From Bacteroidota bacterium (lineage in GTDB: Bacteria > Bacteroidota > Bacteroidia > Sphingobacteriales > Sphingobacteriaceae): a stretch of DNA of 52,462 bases. Where the stretch lies: assembly GCA_013288235.1 (NCBI GenBank), contig JABDCF010000016.1, positions 1 to 52,462 of the forward strand, given 5' to 3'. The notes under the pieces are model-generated. The model saw nothing but the letters and a program-made list of their open reading frames with translations. It was not told the origin of the DNA and ran no database searches. A program made the translations under genes and the position numbers. Position 1 is the first letter of the stretch. Each line of letters opens with the position of its first letter. Below, one piece after another: positions 27,933 to 36,409 of this stretch.

Positions 27933-28790
27933 ATGAATATACTTCAACAGAATTTCACAGGATTCATTATTCTGCTGGTATTAGGATTACGCCATGGCCT
28001 TGATCCCGACCACATAACCGTAATTGATGGTTATACCTATCGCCTTCACGAAAAAAAAAGTCTTTGGTCGCGCTGGGTAGGTTCTTTATTTGCCATAGGG
28101 CATGGTGCCATGGTAATTGTTATAGCCCTTTCGTTAAGCATTTTGAAAAGAAATTTCAAAATGCCCTCCTGGCTCGATATTATTGTGGAATGGCTGCCAT
28201 TGGCAATGTTACTGATGATAGGTATCTCCAATGTTATTTCCTTATCGCAGAAAAAACAAGTTAGCATTAAAGGCTTTCGTAAACATTTGTTGCCTAAATA
28301 TTTCAGCACACACCTCAATCCCTTTACAGTTATATTAACCGGGATAATTTTCGGATTTATTTTTGACACATCATCCCAGATCGCTGCTTTTGGCTATGCA
28401 GTTTCCGCCTCTAATCAATTAATGTATGCTGTATTAGGAGGCCTGGTTTTTTCTATCGGTTTGATCATGACCGGAACCTGCGATTCTTTTTTATTGAGTA
28501 AATTGTTAAAAACCTTTGATCAAAAAAAAATACAAACACACCGGTTTAAACTCAATGTGCTGATTACTTTGATGTGTTTTGCATTACCAATCTATAAGGT
28601 GGTAAGCTATTTTAATCCAGGATTAGAACTCAATACGCTTCAGAATAATATCGTGGGCCTGTCTTTTATAGCCATTATTATATCGCTTTACGTTGATCTG
28701 TATATTCGTTATAAACGTAGCAGCAAAAGCGAGGTAATTAGTAATGAACCCGATGTCCTTAATTTGGATGAACCCCAAAATACATTATAA
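27933..28790 (+). CDS. NiCoT-type cobalt/nickel permease
   Basis: The 285-residue membrane protein has the NiCoT signature RHGLDPDHITVIDGYTY in the first helix (HX4DH near residues 21-27), then FAIGHGAMVIVIAL near 53, GIIFGFIFDTSSQIAAFG near 138-155 and FSIGLIMTGTCDSF near 172. There are about seven or eight hydrophobic segments. The family imports Co2+ or Ni2+ through the inner membrane. Its place directly behind a cobalamin riboswitch makes cobalt the likely substrate. A frame at 27821-28003 overlaps its start and looks spurious. The TonB receptor gene follows after 46 bases. Confidence 0.88.
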   Translation: MNILQQNFTGFIILLVLGLRHGLDPDHITVIDGYTYRLHEKKSLWSRWVGSLFAIGHGAMVIVIALSLSILKRNFKMPSWLDIIVEWLPLAMLLMIGISNVISLSQKKQVSIKGFRKHLLPKYFSTHLNPFTVILTGIIFGFIFDTSSQIAAFGYAVSASNQLMYAVLGGLVFSIGLIMTGTCDSFLLSKLLKTFDQKKIQTHRFKLNVLITLMCFALPIYKVVSYFNPGLELNTLQNNIVGLSFIAIIISLYVDLYIRYKRSSKSEVISNEPDVLNLDEPQNTL

Positions 28791-28836
28791 TTTTCAATCC
28801 AAATATCTGAGATCCAAACACCCTTTTTAAAGCTCT

Positions 28837-31122
28837 ATGAAGAAACTTATATCCCTTATTTGCCTTTTGTTGCTGACCAACATTTTGCTGGCCCAGCAAA
28901 AAAGGCTAAAAGGAAAAGTAATTGACACGCTTACACGTGAGCCTATTGAGGCTGCAGTAATAACCGATCTAAAAACAAATAATAAAACCGCTACAGATAA
29001 AAACGGAAATTTTATTTTAAATAATATAAAAGGTGACAGCGTTTACGTGTCTTACATTGGTTACCAGGCCAAATTGGTAAAAGCGGACTTTGTAAAGCCA
29101 ATGCGCATAGCCCTCGAAAAGGGTATGACTACATTGAAGGACGTATCTGTCACTAACAATCTAACATTTGATACCTATAAAATACTTACTAACCTTGATC
29201 TCAATATGCAACCCATCAAATCTTCCCAGGATATGTTGCGGCTGGTGCCTGGTTTGTTTATTGCACAACACCAGGGCGGCGGAAAGGCGGAGCAAATATT
29301 TTTACGTGGCTTTGATGCAGATCATGGAACAGATGTAAACATTTCAGTAGATGGTATTCCGGTAAACATGGTAACACATGCCCATGGCCAGGGATATGCA
29401 GATTTACATTTTTTAATACCGGAGACGATTTCGAGCTATGATTTTGGCAAAGGCCCTTATTATACTGATAAAGGAGATTTTACTACGGCGGGTTATGTTG
29501 CCTATGTTACTAAAACAACCATTAACCAGGATATGATAAAAGTGGAAGCCGGTCAGTTCAATACATTTCGGACGGTTGCTCTGATAAATCTGTTAAGCGA
29601 AAAAGCGAAAGAAAATGGGCAGAATGCCTATATAGCTGCCGAGGGGCTATATTCAAACGGAGGTCCATTTACGTTGGGCGAGCATTTTACACGGTATAAT
29701 TTATTTGGAAAATTCAATACAAAAATTGGTAGTAATAGTAAATTGACCGTTATTGTTTCAACCTTAAAGTCAGACTGGCGGGCATCCGGTGAAATTCCTG
29801 ACAGAGCGGTTGCGGAAGGATATATTGCCAATCGTTTCGGAGCGCTCGACACCGCACAGGGAGGGCACACAGCCAGAACAAATGCAGGCTTAAAGTTAAC
29901 GTCTGACCTGGGTAATAACTGGGTACTTGAAAACCAGCTATGGTACTCGCACTATTACTTTAATTTAGTTAGCAATTTTACCTTTTTCTATTATTTCCCG
30001 ACAACAGGTGATGAGTTTCGCCAAAAGGAAACAAGAGATTTAGGTGGATACAACGGAAGAATCTCAAAAACCACCACCATAGGTAATACTTCATTTACTA
30101 CTGCCGCAGGTGCAGGATTCAGGTACGATCATATATCGCCGCTTGAGTTAGACCATACCGAAAACGGGCAGTTTTTAGATTACCTTCAATATGGGCGCGC
30201 CAGAGAACTTAATGTGAATGGCTATTTTGATGAAACAGTACGCAATGGCAACTGGCTATTTAACGCAGGCGTAAGATTGGATTATTTCCATTTTTATTAT
30301 CAAAACCTGGTGCCTTCTACAGACACTATTGCCACCTCCTTATTTAATAATGTAAACCCAAATGCGCAAAAAGCAATTATTAGCCCGAAGCTGAATGTAG
30401 AATACACCTTTAACAGCCAGATCCAATTATACTTTAAAGCGGGTAAAGGATTTCACTCCAACGACTCGCGGGTGGTAGTAGCCAACCAGGGATTTGAAGA
30501 TTTGCCCGCTGCTTACGGAGCAGACATGGGGATAAACTGGAAACCAATCCCCAACCTGTTTATTAACTCTGCACTTTGGTACCTATACCTGCGGCAGGAG
30601 TATACTTTCGGGCAGGATTTGATTAATCAGCCAGCGGGCCCGGTATTGCCCACCGGGCAAACAGTAAGAATAGGAGTTGATTTTTCGGCACGTTACCAAC
30701 TTATTTCATGGCTTTTTGCAAATATAAATATCAACCTTGCAAGGCCGAGGTACCTCGACAGTTTAAAAGGGCATGACTATGTTCCATTGGCGCCTACGCT
30801 AACAAGCACAGCCGGGTTAGATTTTCGTTTGAAAAACGGAATAAACGGTGGTATCAGTTATCGGTACTTACGCGACAGGGCAGCCGACAGTGAATATAAT
30901 TTAACAGCACGTGGCTATTTTATAACGGACTTATCAATAAATTATACTCAAAAGAGCTATGAGATTGGAATTTCAATCGAAAACCTGTTTAACCGACAAT
31001 GGGATGAATCACAATTTGAATATTTATCGCTACTAAAAGGGGAGACAGTACCGGTTAATCAAATAAGTTACACGCCAGGCGTCCCATTCTTTGCTAAACT
31101 TAAATTGGCGGTTTTTTTCTAA
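28837..31122 (+). CDS. TonB-dependent outer-membrane receptor, likely cobalt or corrinoid uptake
   Basis: The 761-residue protein has a signal peptide (KKLISLICLLLLTNILLAQQ) and a carboxypeptidase-regulatory-like domain at about 20-100 (KGKVIDTLTREPIEAAV). A plug at about 115-230 contains FLRGFDADHGTDVNISVDG and a histidine-bearing loop VTHAHGQGYADLHF. The C-terminal beta-barrel ends in aromatic FFAKLKLAVFF, the usual signal for outer-membrane assembly. It follows the NiCoT permease behind one cobalamin riboswitch, so it probably moves cobalt, a cobalt chelate or a corrinoid across the outer membrane. It shows no close resemblance to BtuB that I can recognise by eye. A strong terminator follows. 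Confidence 0.9.
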   Translation: MKKLISLICLLLLTNILLAQQKRLKGKVIDTLTREPIEAAVITDLKTNNKTATDKNGNFILNNIKGDSVYVSYIGYQAKLVKADFVKPMRIALEKGMTTLKDVSVTNNLTFDTYKILTNLDLNMQPIKSSQDMLRLVPGLFIAQHQGGGKAEQIFLRGFDADHGTDVNISVDGIPVNMVTHAHGQGYADLHFLIPETISSYDFGKGPYYTDKGDFTTAGYVAYVTKTTINQDMIKVEAGQFNTFRTVALINLLSEKAKENGQNAYIAAEGLYSNGGPFTLGEHFTRYNLFGKFNTKIGSNSKLTVIVSTLKSDWRASGEIPDRAVAEGYIANRFGALDTAQGGHTARTNAGLKLTSDLGNNWVLENQLWYSHYYFNLVSNFTFFYYFPTTGDEFRQKETRDLGGYNGRISKTTTIGNTSFTTAAGAGFRYDHISPLELDHTENGQFLDYLQYGRARELNVNGYFDETVRNGNWLFNAGVRLDYFHFYYQNLVPSTDTIATSLFNNVNPNAQKAIISPKLNVEYTFNSQIQLYFKAGKGFHSNDSRVVVANQGFEDLPAAYGADMGINWKPIPNLFINSALWYLYLRQEYTFGQDLINQPAGPVLPTGQTVRIGVDFSARYQLISWLFANININLARPRYLDSLKGHDYVPLAPTLTSTAGLDFRLKNGINGGISYRYLRDRAADSEYNLTARGYFITDLSINYTQKSYEIGISIENLFNRQWDESQFEYLSLLKGETVPVNQISYTPGVPFFAKLKLAVFF

Positions 31123-31150
31123 ATGCTATTTTGAAAACATAGAGATGACC

Positions 31151-31204
31151 AAAAAAAGGTGTTCAAAAAATCCCCCATGTTAGATTTTTTGAACACCTTT
31201 TTTT
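31151..31204 (+). terminator. Intrinsic terminator after the TonB receptor
   Basis: The arms 31151-31172 and 31183-31204 are perfectly complementary over 22 bp, with core AGGTGTTCAAAAAATC and a 10-base loop. The 3' arm ends in a run of T. It lies 29 bases after the receptor stop codon. The A-run on the 5' side could let it act on the other strand also. Confidence 0.9.
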
Positions 31205-31324
31205 AAAAAAACAGCCAATTATTCCCTAATTTCCTTTGATTGTTTATCTGAGTATTTCTCTAAAATCCGCTCTACAACCATCAAAAACCCATAAATGTGT
31301 TCAATTAATTTCCCGCTGTCGGTA

Positions 31325-31346
31325 CAAAGCCCCGTCAGGGGCTTTG
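31325..31346 (+). terminator. Second hairpin terminator candidate
   Basis: A perfect 9-bp stem CAAAGCCCC/GGGGCTTTG with loop GTCA is followed by TTGTTT. No gene ends directly upstream other than the receptor already served by the first terminator, so it may belong to a lost gene. Confidence 0.5.
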
Positions 31347-31808
31347 TTGTTTAAATTGAAATATATTTAAGCGGCGCGCTCTTTCCACCCCTCGAAATTC
31401 ATGTTCACGTTTTGCACACCATCGATTTTATGAAGGTACAAGCAATTATAGCGCCTACCTCTCAGCGGGGCACCAACACGGCGCTTTTGGCCTTGTGCGG
31501 CATCCTCACGCCTGATTAGAGGGTTACAAAGCATAAAAGGCGTAATTACTTTCGTTTCATTATAAATTGATAAATTGACGATCGGCCCCAAGTCGAAACT
31601 GAATTCATTTATTTCAACCAAATACAGCAATAAAATCGTTTTTAACCTGTCTTCTATATTTCTACAGAATTGGTTCTTAATTTTATACCATCTTAATTAC
31701 TAAAAAAATCGGCGGATAGCGAAAATTCTACTTAACACATAAAGCTGCTATCTATAGAAATCGAATGTTCGCTAATTGCGGCTGGCGTTCAAATATTAAA
31801 TAACTAAG

Positions 31809-34565
31809 ATGCCATTTTTAGACGTCGTATTACAGGTTCCCCGCACTATTTCACTTTTGTTATTCAATTTTTGGAACTTTGCAATAAAGCTGAATAAAAA
31901 ATGGCCCGTAGTGCTGTTGCGTTTGAAGTTTTTATGCTGTAGTAATTTAAAAAAATGTTGCGGGCTTGCTCTTATTATACTCCCTTTGTTCGGCACAGCA
32001 CAGCAAAAAGACACCCTTTTACACAATAAGGATACCTTAAAGGTTATTGCCGACACCGGCAAAAAGGTTCCGCTCCAGGCTGGCAAGGTTACCCGTGTCA
32101 GCGGCCAGGTTACAGATGCAGTCACCGGTCGGCCCTTAGCCCTTATCAGCATTAACTTTTCCGGCAGTGGTCACGGCACCTCTTCCGACAGCCAGGGTAA
32201 ATACTATTTAATTGCGGCTGGTTCCTATAAAAAAGTTTCCTTTTCATATGAAGGTTACCAGCAGGTGACTGTAACGGTTATTCCGGGACAGGATAACAAT
32301 GTTTCTGTCCGCCTTAAAAAGAGTTTAACCCAACTCAAAGAGGTGGTGATCACTTCAGGTAAAAATAAACGGTACCGCAACAAAGGAAATCCTGCGGTAG
32401 AACTCATTCAGCAGGTCATTGATCATAAAGATCAGAACCGGATGGAAAGTTCAGCCTATCTTCAATACGACCAGTATGAACGGATTGGCTTGTCCTTTTT
32501 TAATTTGTCGCCCCAGTTTATAAACGGTCGTTTTTTCAGTAAATATAAATTCATGCTGGATACCACCTTTAGCATAAACGGGCAGACTAAAACTGCGCTT
32601 CCGGTTTTTTTTAGTGAAAAATTATCACAACATTTTTATCGTAAATCGCCGGCCAAAACTATCGAGGTATTAAATGCACAAAAGGAAATTAACATTATCA
32701 GATTTGTGGATACCGTCGGTTTGGATATTTACCTCAACCGGCTCTATGGAGATAACATCGACATCTATTCTAATAATATCTTTCTTGTCACTAACCAGTT
32801 TCTGAGTCCTATTGCTGATCACGCGCCGGATTTCTATAAATTTTTTATTATTGATACTGTACAGTCGGGCAACAAAAAATTAGTGGAATTAAGCTTTACG
32901 CCGCGTACTAAAGGCGACCTGTTGTTTGAAGGTAAGCTGCTGGTTACGCTCGACGGTCGCTATGCTGTTCAGTCCTGCGAACTAAACGTTAATAAGCAGA
33001 TCAATATTAATTTTATGCGCAGCCTGCAAATTTCGCTGGACTTTGACCAATATCCCGGCGGACGTTATTATTTAAAGAAAAGTGATGTAAAAGCTGATTT
33101 TGGTGTTTTAAGAAATAAAGGTACAGGTGTTTTTGGTGAACGAACGGTATTTTATTCAAACTATAAATTAGATTCGCCGCTTACTGCTGCATTTTACCGG
33201 GGAAAGAGTTTACAAACCGCCGCAAATTACAGCAAGCCGGATACTGGCTACTGGACTCAGCACCGTACGGATACACTTACTACACAGCAGGCCCAGGTAT
33301 ATGCCCACATTAACAAACTGGAAAGTATGACTTCTTTTAAAAGATTGTCATGGGTTGCCTCTACCCTTGCCGGGGGATATGGCGACCTTGGGCCAGTGGA
33401 AGTTGGGCCAATTGGCTCAATTTATTCCTTTGATAGTGTCGAAGGTTCTCGTTTTTGGATGGGTGGAAGGACAACGCCGAAATTTAACAAATCAATTTAC
33501 CTGGAAGGCTACGCTGCCTATGGCACAACAGACAAGCAATTAAAATATGATTTAACTACTTATTATTCGTTAAATAAAACACCTTACTACCGTTTCCCCA
33601 ACGACTATTTTAAAGTTACCTACCAGTATGATGTTGACGTGCCCGGAACCGTTTTTGCGATTAACAATACACAAAGAGCGCTGTCGTCATTCCATACCGG
33701 GAAGAGCGATTACTGGCTTTATAGCAGGATTTTCAACATTGGGTATGTAAAAGATTTTGAAAATCATTTTTCGTACAGCCTGGCTTTCAAAAACTGGAAC
33801 CAGCAGCCTGCCGGAACGTTGATATACCAGGTTAATGACCCTGGTAACAGCATTGTACATACCTTAACCACCAGTGAGGCCGACCTGGCATTAAGGTATG
33901 CGCCGCATGAACAAATTTTACAGGGAACCATGTTTCGCAGAACCGTTTATGGTAAGTACCCGATTTTTAACCTGCAGGTGAATCATGGGTTTGCAGGCGT
34001 ACTCAACGGATCGTACAGCTATACCAATATAAGTGCAAATATTTTTAAACGTTTTTATTTATCGCAGTTAGGTTATACAGATGTTACCTTGCTGGGCGGC
34101 CTTTTAACCGGAAAGGTGCCATTTCCGCTGCTGATGATCAGTCCTGCTAATCAATCCTTTGGATACGACCCAAATGCTTACAATTTGATGAACTATTTGG
34201 AGTTTGTTAGTGATCATTACGCAGGCTTGAATGTGACACATGCCTTTAATGGCTTTCTCCTGAATAAAGTGCCCTTAATTGAGCATCTTAAATGGCGGGA
34301 ATTTTTATCCCTTAAAGTTTTATATGGCGGTTTGCGGAACGAAAATAACCCGCTTTACACAAAGGGCCTTTATAATTTCCCGATAGCTGCAAATGGCGCG
34401 AATGGCACCTATGCACTGGGCAGTACACCCTACGTAGAAGCCGGCGCCGGGATAGGAAATATCTTTAAAATTTTACGGATAGATGTGATCCGCAGATTTA
34501 ATTATCTCGACCATCCGGGGATCGCTCCTTACGGGATCAAATTTAGTTTTACCCCTGGTTTTTGA
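31809..34565 (+). CDS. DUF5686-type outer-membrane protein with carboxypeptidase-regulatory-like domain
   Basis: The 918-residue product has a hydrophobic segment CGLALIILPLFGTAQQ near residues 50-66, which looks like a signal peptide. A CarbopepD_reg_2-like domain follows at about 97-178 (VSGQVTDAVTGRPLALISI). Then comes the DUF5686 region, beginning NPAVELIQQVIDHKDQNR near 195, and a long C-terminal stretch of alternating beta strands ending in FSFTPGF, consistent with a barrel. The ATG at 31809 puts the signal peptide unusually far in. A GTG at 31911 (residue 35) would shorten the leader, so the start is uncertain. Function of the family is unknown; such proteins are widespread in Bacteroidota. 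Confidence 0.82.
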   Translation: MPFLDVVLQVPRTISLLLFNFWNFAIKLNKKWPVVLLRLKFLCCSNLKKCCGLALIILPLFGTAQQKDTLLHNKDTLKVIADTGKKVPLQAGKVTRVSGQVTDAVTGRPLALISINFSGSGHGTSSDSQGKYYLIAAGSYKKVSFSYEGYQQVTVTVIPGQDNNVSVRLKKSLTQLKEVVITSGKNKRYRNKGNPAVELIQQVIDHKDQNRMESSAYLQYDQYERIGLSFFNLSPQFINGRFFSKYKFMLDTTFSINGQTKTALPVFFSEKLSQHFYRKSPAKTIEVLNAQKEINIIRFVDTVGLDIYLNRLYGDNIDIYSNNIFLVTNQFLSPIADHAPDFYKFFIIDTVQSGNKKLVELSFTPRTKGDLLFEGKLLVTLDGRYAVQSCELNVNKQININFMRSLQISLDFDQYPGGRYYLKKSDVKADFGVLRNKGTGVFGERTVFYSNYKLDSPLTAAFYRGKSLQTAANYSKPDTGYWTQHRTDTLTTQQAQVYAHINKLESMTSFKRLSWVASTLAGGYGDLGPVEVGPIGSIYSFDSVEGSRFWMGGRTTPKFNKSIYLEGYAAYGTTDKQLKYDLTTYYSLNKTPYYRFPNDYFKVTYQYDVDVPGTVFAINNTQRALSSFHTGKSDYWLYSRIFNIGYVKDFENHFSYSLAFKNWNQQPAGTLIYQVNDPGNSIVHTLTTSEADLALRYAPHEQILQGTMFRRTVYGKYPIFNLQVNHGFAGVLNGSYSYTNISANIFKRFYLSQLGYTDVTLLGGLLTGKVPFPLLMISPANQSFGYDPNAYNLMNYLEFVSDHYAGLNVTHAFNGFLLNKVPLIEHLKWREFLSLKVLYGGLRNENNPLYTKGLYNFPIAANGANGTYALGSTPYVEAGAGIGNIFKILRIDVIRRFNYLDHPGIAPYGIKFSFTPGF

Positions 34566-34592
34566 AGTTGGAGGTCTGGAAAGCTGAAATAT

Positions 34593-34645
34593 GTTGATTA
34601 TCAGCATAATAAAAATAATGCTTATGTAAGCAACTGATAATCAAC
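34593..34645. repeat. 12-bp inverted repeat downstream of the DUF5686 gene
   Basis: GTTGATTATCAG (34593-34604) and CTGATAATCAAC (34634-34645) are perfectly complementary around a 29-base AT-rich loop. It sits 28 bases after a stop codon but lacks a T-run, so a terminator role is possible but not shown. Confidence 0.5.
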
Positions 34646-34674
34646 CGCTATCAAAATCACTTTTCTCCGTCTCC

Positions 34675-34730
34675 GCTGGGTATGTCAAAGACGACCCAGC
34701 GCTGCATAGTAATGTCATAACGATCAATCC
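34675..34730. repeat. R1 repeat family, partial copy
   Basis: The 27-base arm TGTCAAAGACGACCCAGCG with its flank and the following CTGCATAGTAATG...CGATCAATCCG matches the left half of the R1 copies at 37181 and 40624. The right arm is missing, and an R2 copy starts directly after. This looks like a truncated copy. Confidence 0.65.
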
Positions 34731-35058
34731 GCCTGTCCAGGTTTGCAACTTGGACAAATAACAGTTTAAGCGCTTAAATGGAAACCAATGTACTTGAAAT
34801 TTGTAATGTAAAACTAAACAAGCCTTTGGCTCCGGCTACCTGTCAGCGGGGCACGAGTGCTTCCACCTCTTTTGCCCCACGCCGACACTCGCGCCCAATG
34901 TCATTAAGTTAAGAGAATTAATATCGAACACCCAACACCGAATTTTGAATAATAAAGTAAGAAACTTCGAAATTCGATATTCAAAATTCATTATTCGATA
35001 TTAAATTCTTTCACTTTTTCCTTAACTTAATGACATTGCACTCGCGCCTGAATTTGGA
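34731..35058. repeat. R2 dispersed repeat, copy 1 (interrupted)
   Basis: It begins GCCTGTCCAGGTTTGCAAC and ends CACTCGCGCCTGAAT. It shares many blocks in order with the copy at 36198-36378: the GTCCAGG dyad, TTTGTAATG(T/C)AAAACTAAAC, TCAGCGGGGCACGAGTGCTT and CCCCACGCCGACACTCGCGCC. The copy is split by the element at 34896-35038. Confidence 0.75.
34896..35038. mobile_element. 143-bp MITE-like element with 18-bp TIRs and 10-bp direct duplication
   Basis: The ends CAATGTCATTAAGTTAAG (34896-34913) and CTTAACTTAATGACATTG (35021-35038) are perfect inverted repeats, and the interior is also largely self-complementary (ATTAATATCGAA with TTCGATATTAA). It is flanked by CACTCGCGCC at 34886-34895 and 35039-35048. 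The sister R2 copy at 36198-36378 has this sequence once and reads straight through (CACTCGCGCCTGAATTCGG), which is the empty site. It has no coding capacity, so it would need a transposase in trans. Confidence 0.82.
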
Positions 35059-35107
35059 GGCGACCGGAAACGTATCCCAGGTATAGCATTATTTTAACCA
35101 ATATTCC

Positions 35108-36130
35108 CTATCGCCAACCCAGGGCCGGCGCCACATGCTCCAAAATAGCCGACAGCACATGCACATTGTAGTCAACGCCCAGGGTATTGGGGATGGTGAG
35201 GAGCAGCGTGTCAGCTTCCTGTATCGCTTCGTCCTGCGCCAGTTCTTTGATCAGCTGATCTGGTTCGGCGGCATAGCTCTTTCCGAAGACCGCTCTTTTT
35301 TCAGGCTCGATATAACCAAAACTATCCGCTGATTTGCCTTGCTGTCCAAAGTAATACCTGTCTTGCTCGGTTACCAAAGCAAAAATGGAGCGGCTTACTG
35401 AAACCCTGGGTTCGCGCTGATGTCCGGCTTTTTTCCAGGCCTCTTTATACGCCCTGATTTGCTCTGCCTGCTGGATATGAAAAGGTTTGCCGCTTTCATC
35501 AAATTTCAAGGTAGAACTTTGCAGGTTCATCCCATTTTCGGCCGCCCAAACCGCGGTTGCATCAGAGGCAGCTCCCCACCAAATCCGTTCCTGCAATCCT
35601 TCCGAGTGCGGCTCCAGGCGCAATAAGCCCGGCGGGTTAGGGAACATCGGGTTAGGGTTTGGCTCCGCGAATCCTTTACCTTTTAATTTGTCCAAAAACT
35701 CCAAAGCTTTGCGGCGGCCCATTTCGGCATCGGTTTCTCCCTCTTCAGGTTCATAACCGAAATAGCGCCAGCCTTCGATCACTTGCTCAGGTGAACCCCG
35801 GCTAATGCCTAATTGCAAACGCCCGCCCGAGATGAGGTCGGCGGCGCCGGCATCTTCCAACATATACAGCGGGTTTTCATAGCGCATATCGATGACGCCG
35901 GTGCCAATTTCTATTTTGCTGGTTTTAGCGCCGATGGCCGAGAGCAGCGGAAAGGGCGAGGCCAGCTGCCGCGCAAAGTGATGGACGCGGAAATAGGCGC
36001 CATCCACACCAATTTCTTCTGCGGCAACAGCCAGGTCAATAGATTGCAGCAAAGTATCGCCCGCAGTACGGGTTTGATAGGAGGGGTGGTTGGACCAGTG
36101 CCCGAATGATAAAAATCCTATTTTCTTCAT
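35108..36130 (-). CDS. LLM-class flavin-dependent oxidoreductase (luciferase-like)
   Basis: The 340-residue protein begins MKKIGFLSFGHW and has the luciferase-like TIM-barrel pattern: GVDGAYFRVHHF near residue 45 and the IEIGTGVIDMRYENPLYMLE, LISGGRLQLGISRGSP block near 80-120. The family uses FMNH2 (or F420H2) for mono-oxygenation or reduction, and the substrate cannot be inferred. I chose the ATG at 36130; 12 further upstream residues in frame lie before the conserved start. It is a single gene flanked by R2 repeats on both sides. Confidence 0.85.
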   Translation of the reverse strand: MKKIGFLSFGHWSNHPSYQTRTAGDTLLQSIDLAVAAEEIGVDGAYFRVHHFARQLASPFPLLSAIGAKTSKIEIGTGVIDMRYENPLYMLEDAGAADLISGGRLQLGISRGSPEQVIEGWRYFGYEPEEGETDAEMGRRKALEFLDKLKGKGFAEPNPNPMFPNPPGLLRLEPHSEGLQERIWWGAASDATAVWAAENGMNLQSSTLKFDESGKPFHIQQAEQIRAYKEAWKKAGHQREPRVSVSRSIFALVTEQDRYYFGQQGKSADSFGYIEPEKRAVFGKSYAAEPDQLIKELAQDEAIQEADTLLLTIPNTLGVDYNVHVLSAILEHVAPALGWR

Positions 36131-36197
36131 ATAGAAAACAAATGTAAGCATCCGGGCGGTCCGCACGGGTCACGGCTCAGTAAATCTTACGTTCCCC

Positions 36198-36378
36198 GCC
36201 TGTCCAGGTTTGCAACCTGGACACATAACAATTTAGGCGTCCCGCTTAAATTAAAATCAACGTACTTAAAATTTGTAATGCAAAACTAAACAAGCCTTTG
36301 AAGCGGGCTACCTATCAGCGGGGCACGAGTGCTTCCACCTTTTTTGCCCCACGCCGACACTCGCGCCTGAATTCGGGG
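36198..36378. repeat. R2 dispersed repeat, copy 2 (uninterrupted)
   Basis: It starts GCCTGTCCAGGTTTGCAAC with a perfect 9-bp dyad (GTCCAGGTT/AACCTGGAC) and ends CACTCGCGCCTGAATTCGG. It gives the uninterrupted form of the copy at 34731-35058. A short piece (CCGCCTGTCCAATA) near 36882 may be a third fragment. Confidence 0.75.
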
Positions 36379-36409
36379 CACCGCTTTTTTCTTCGGTTAA
36401 ATTTGCCCG

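Larger units (their letters stand above)
31123..31808. other. Intergenic stretch with terminators and a decayed repeat copy
   Basis: Besides the terminator at 31151-31204, there is a second hairpin, CAAAGCCCC (31325-31333) with GGGGCTTTG (31338-31346), followed by TTGTTT. At 31455-31510 CTCAGCGGGGCACCAA resembles the core of the dispersed repeat seen at 34731 and 36198, so a decayed third copy is likely. The minus-strand frame 31367-31630 runs through this repeat and has no known motif, so I do not call it a gene. Confidence 0.55.
34566..35107. other. Repeat-filled intergenic stretch
   Basis: No gene is seen. In order it holds a 12-bp inverted repeat (34593-34645), an arm of the R1 repeat family (34675-34730), an R2 repeat copy starting at 34731, and a 143-bp MITE-like element (34896-35038) inserted in R2 with duplicated target bases. 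R2 resumes at 35039 and fades near 35060. Confidence 0.8.

Noticed and set aside
27821..28003. 60-codon frame between riboswitch and permease
   Set aside because: It overlaps the start of the permease in another frame. A leader peptide is possible but nothing supports it beyond an open frame.
31367..31630. 87-codon minus-strand frame after the TonB receptor
   Set aside because: Half of it is translated repeat sequence related to R2, and no motif or signal is present.
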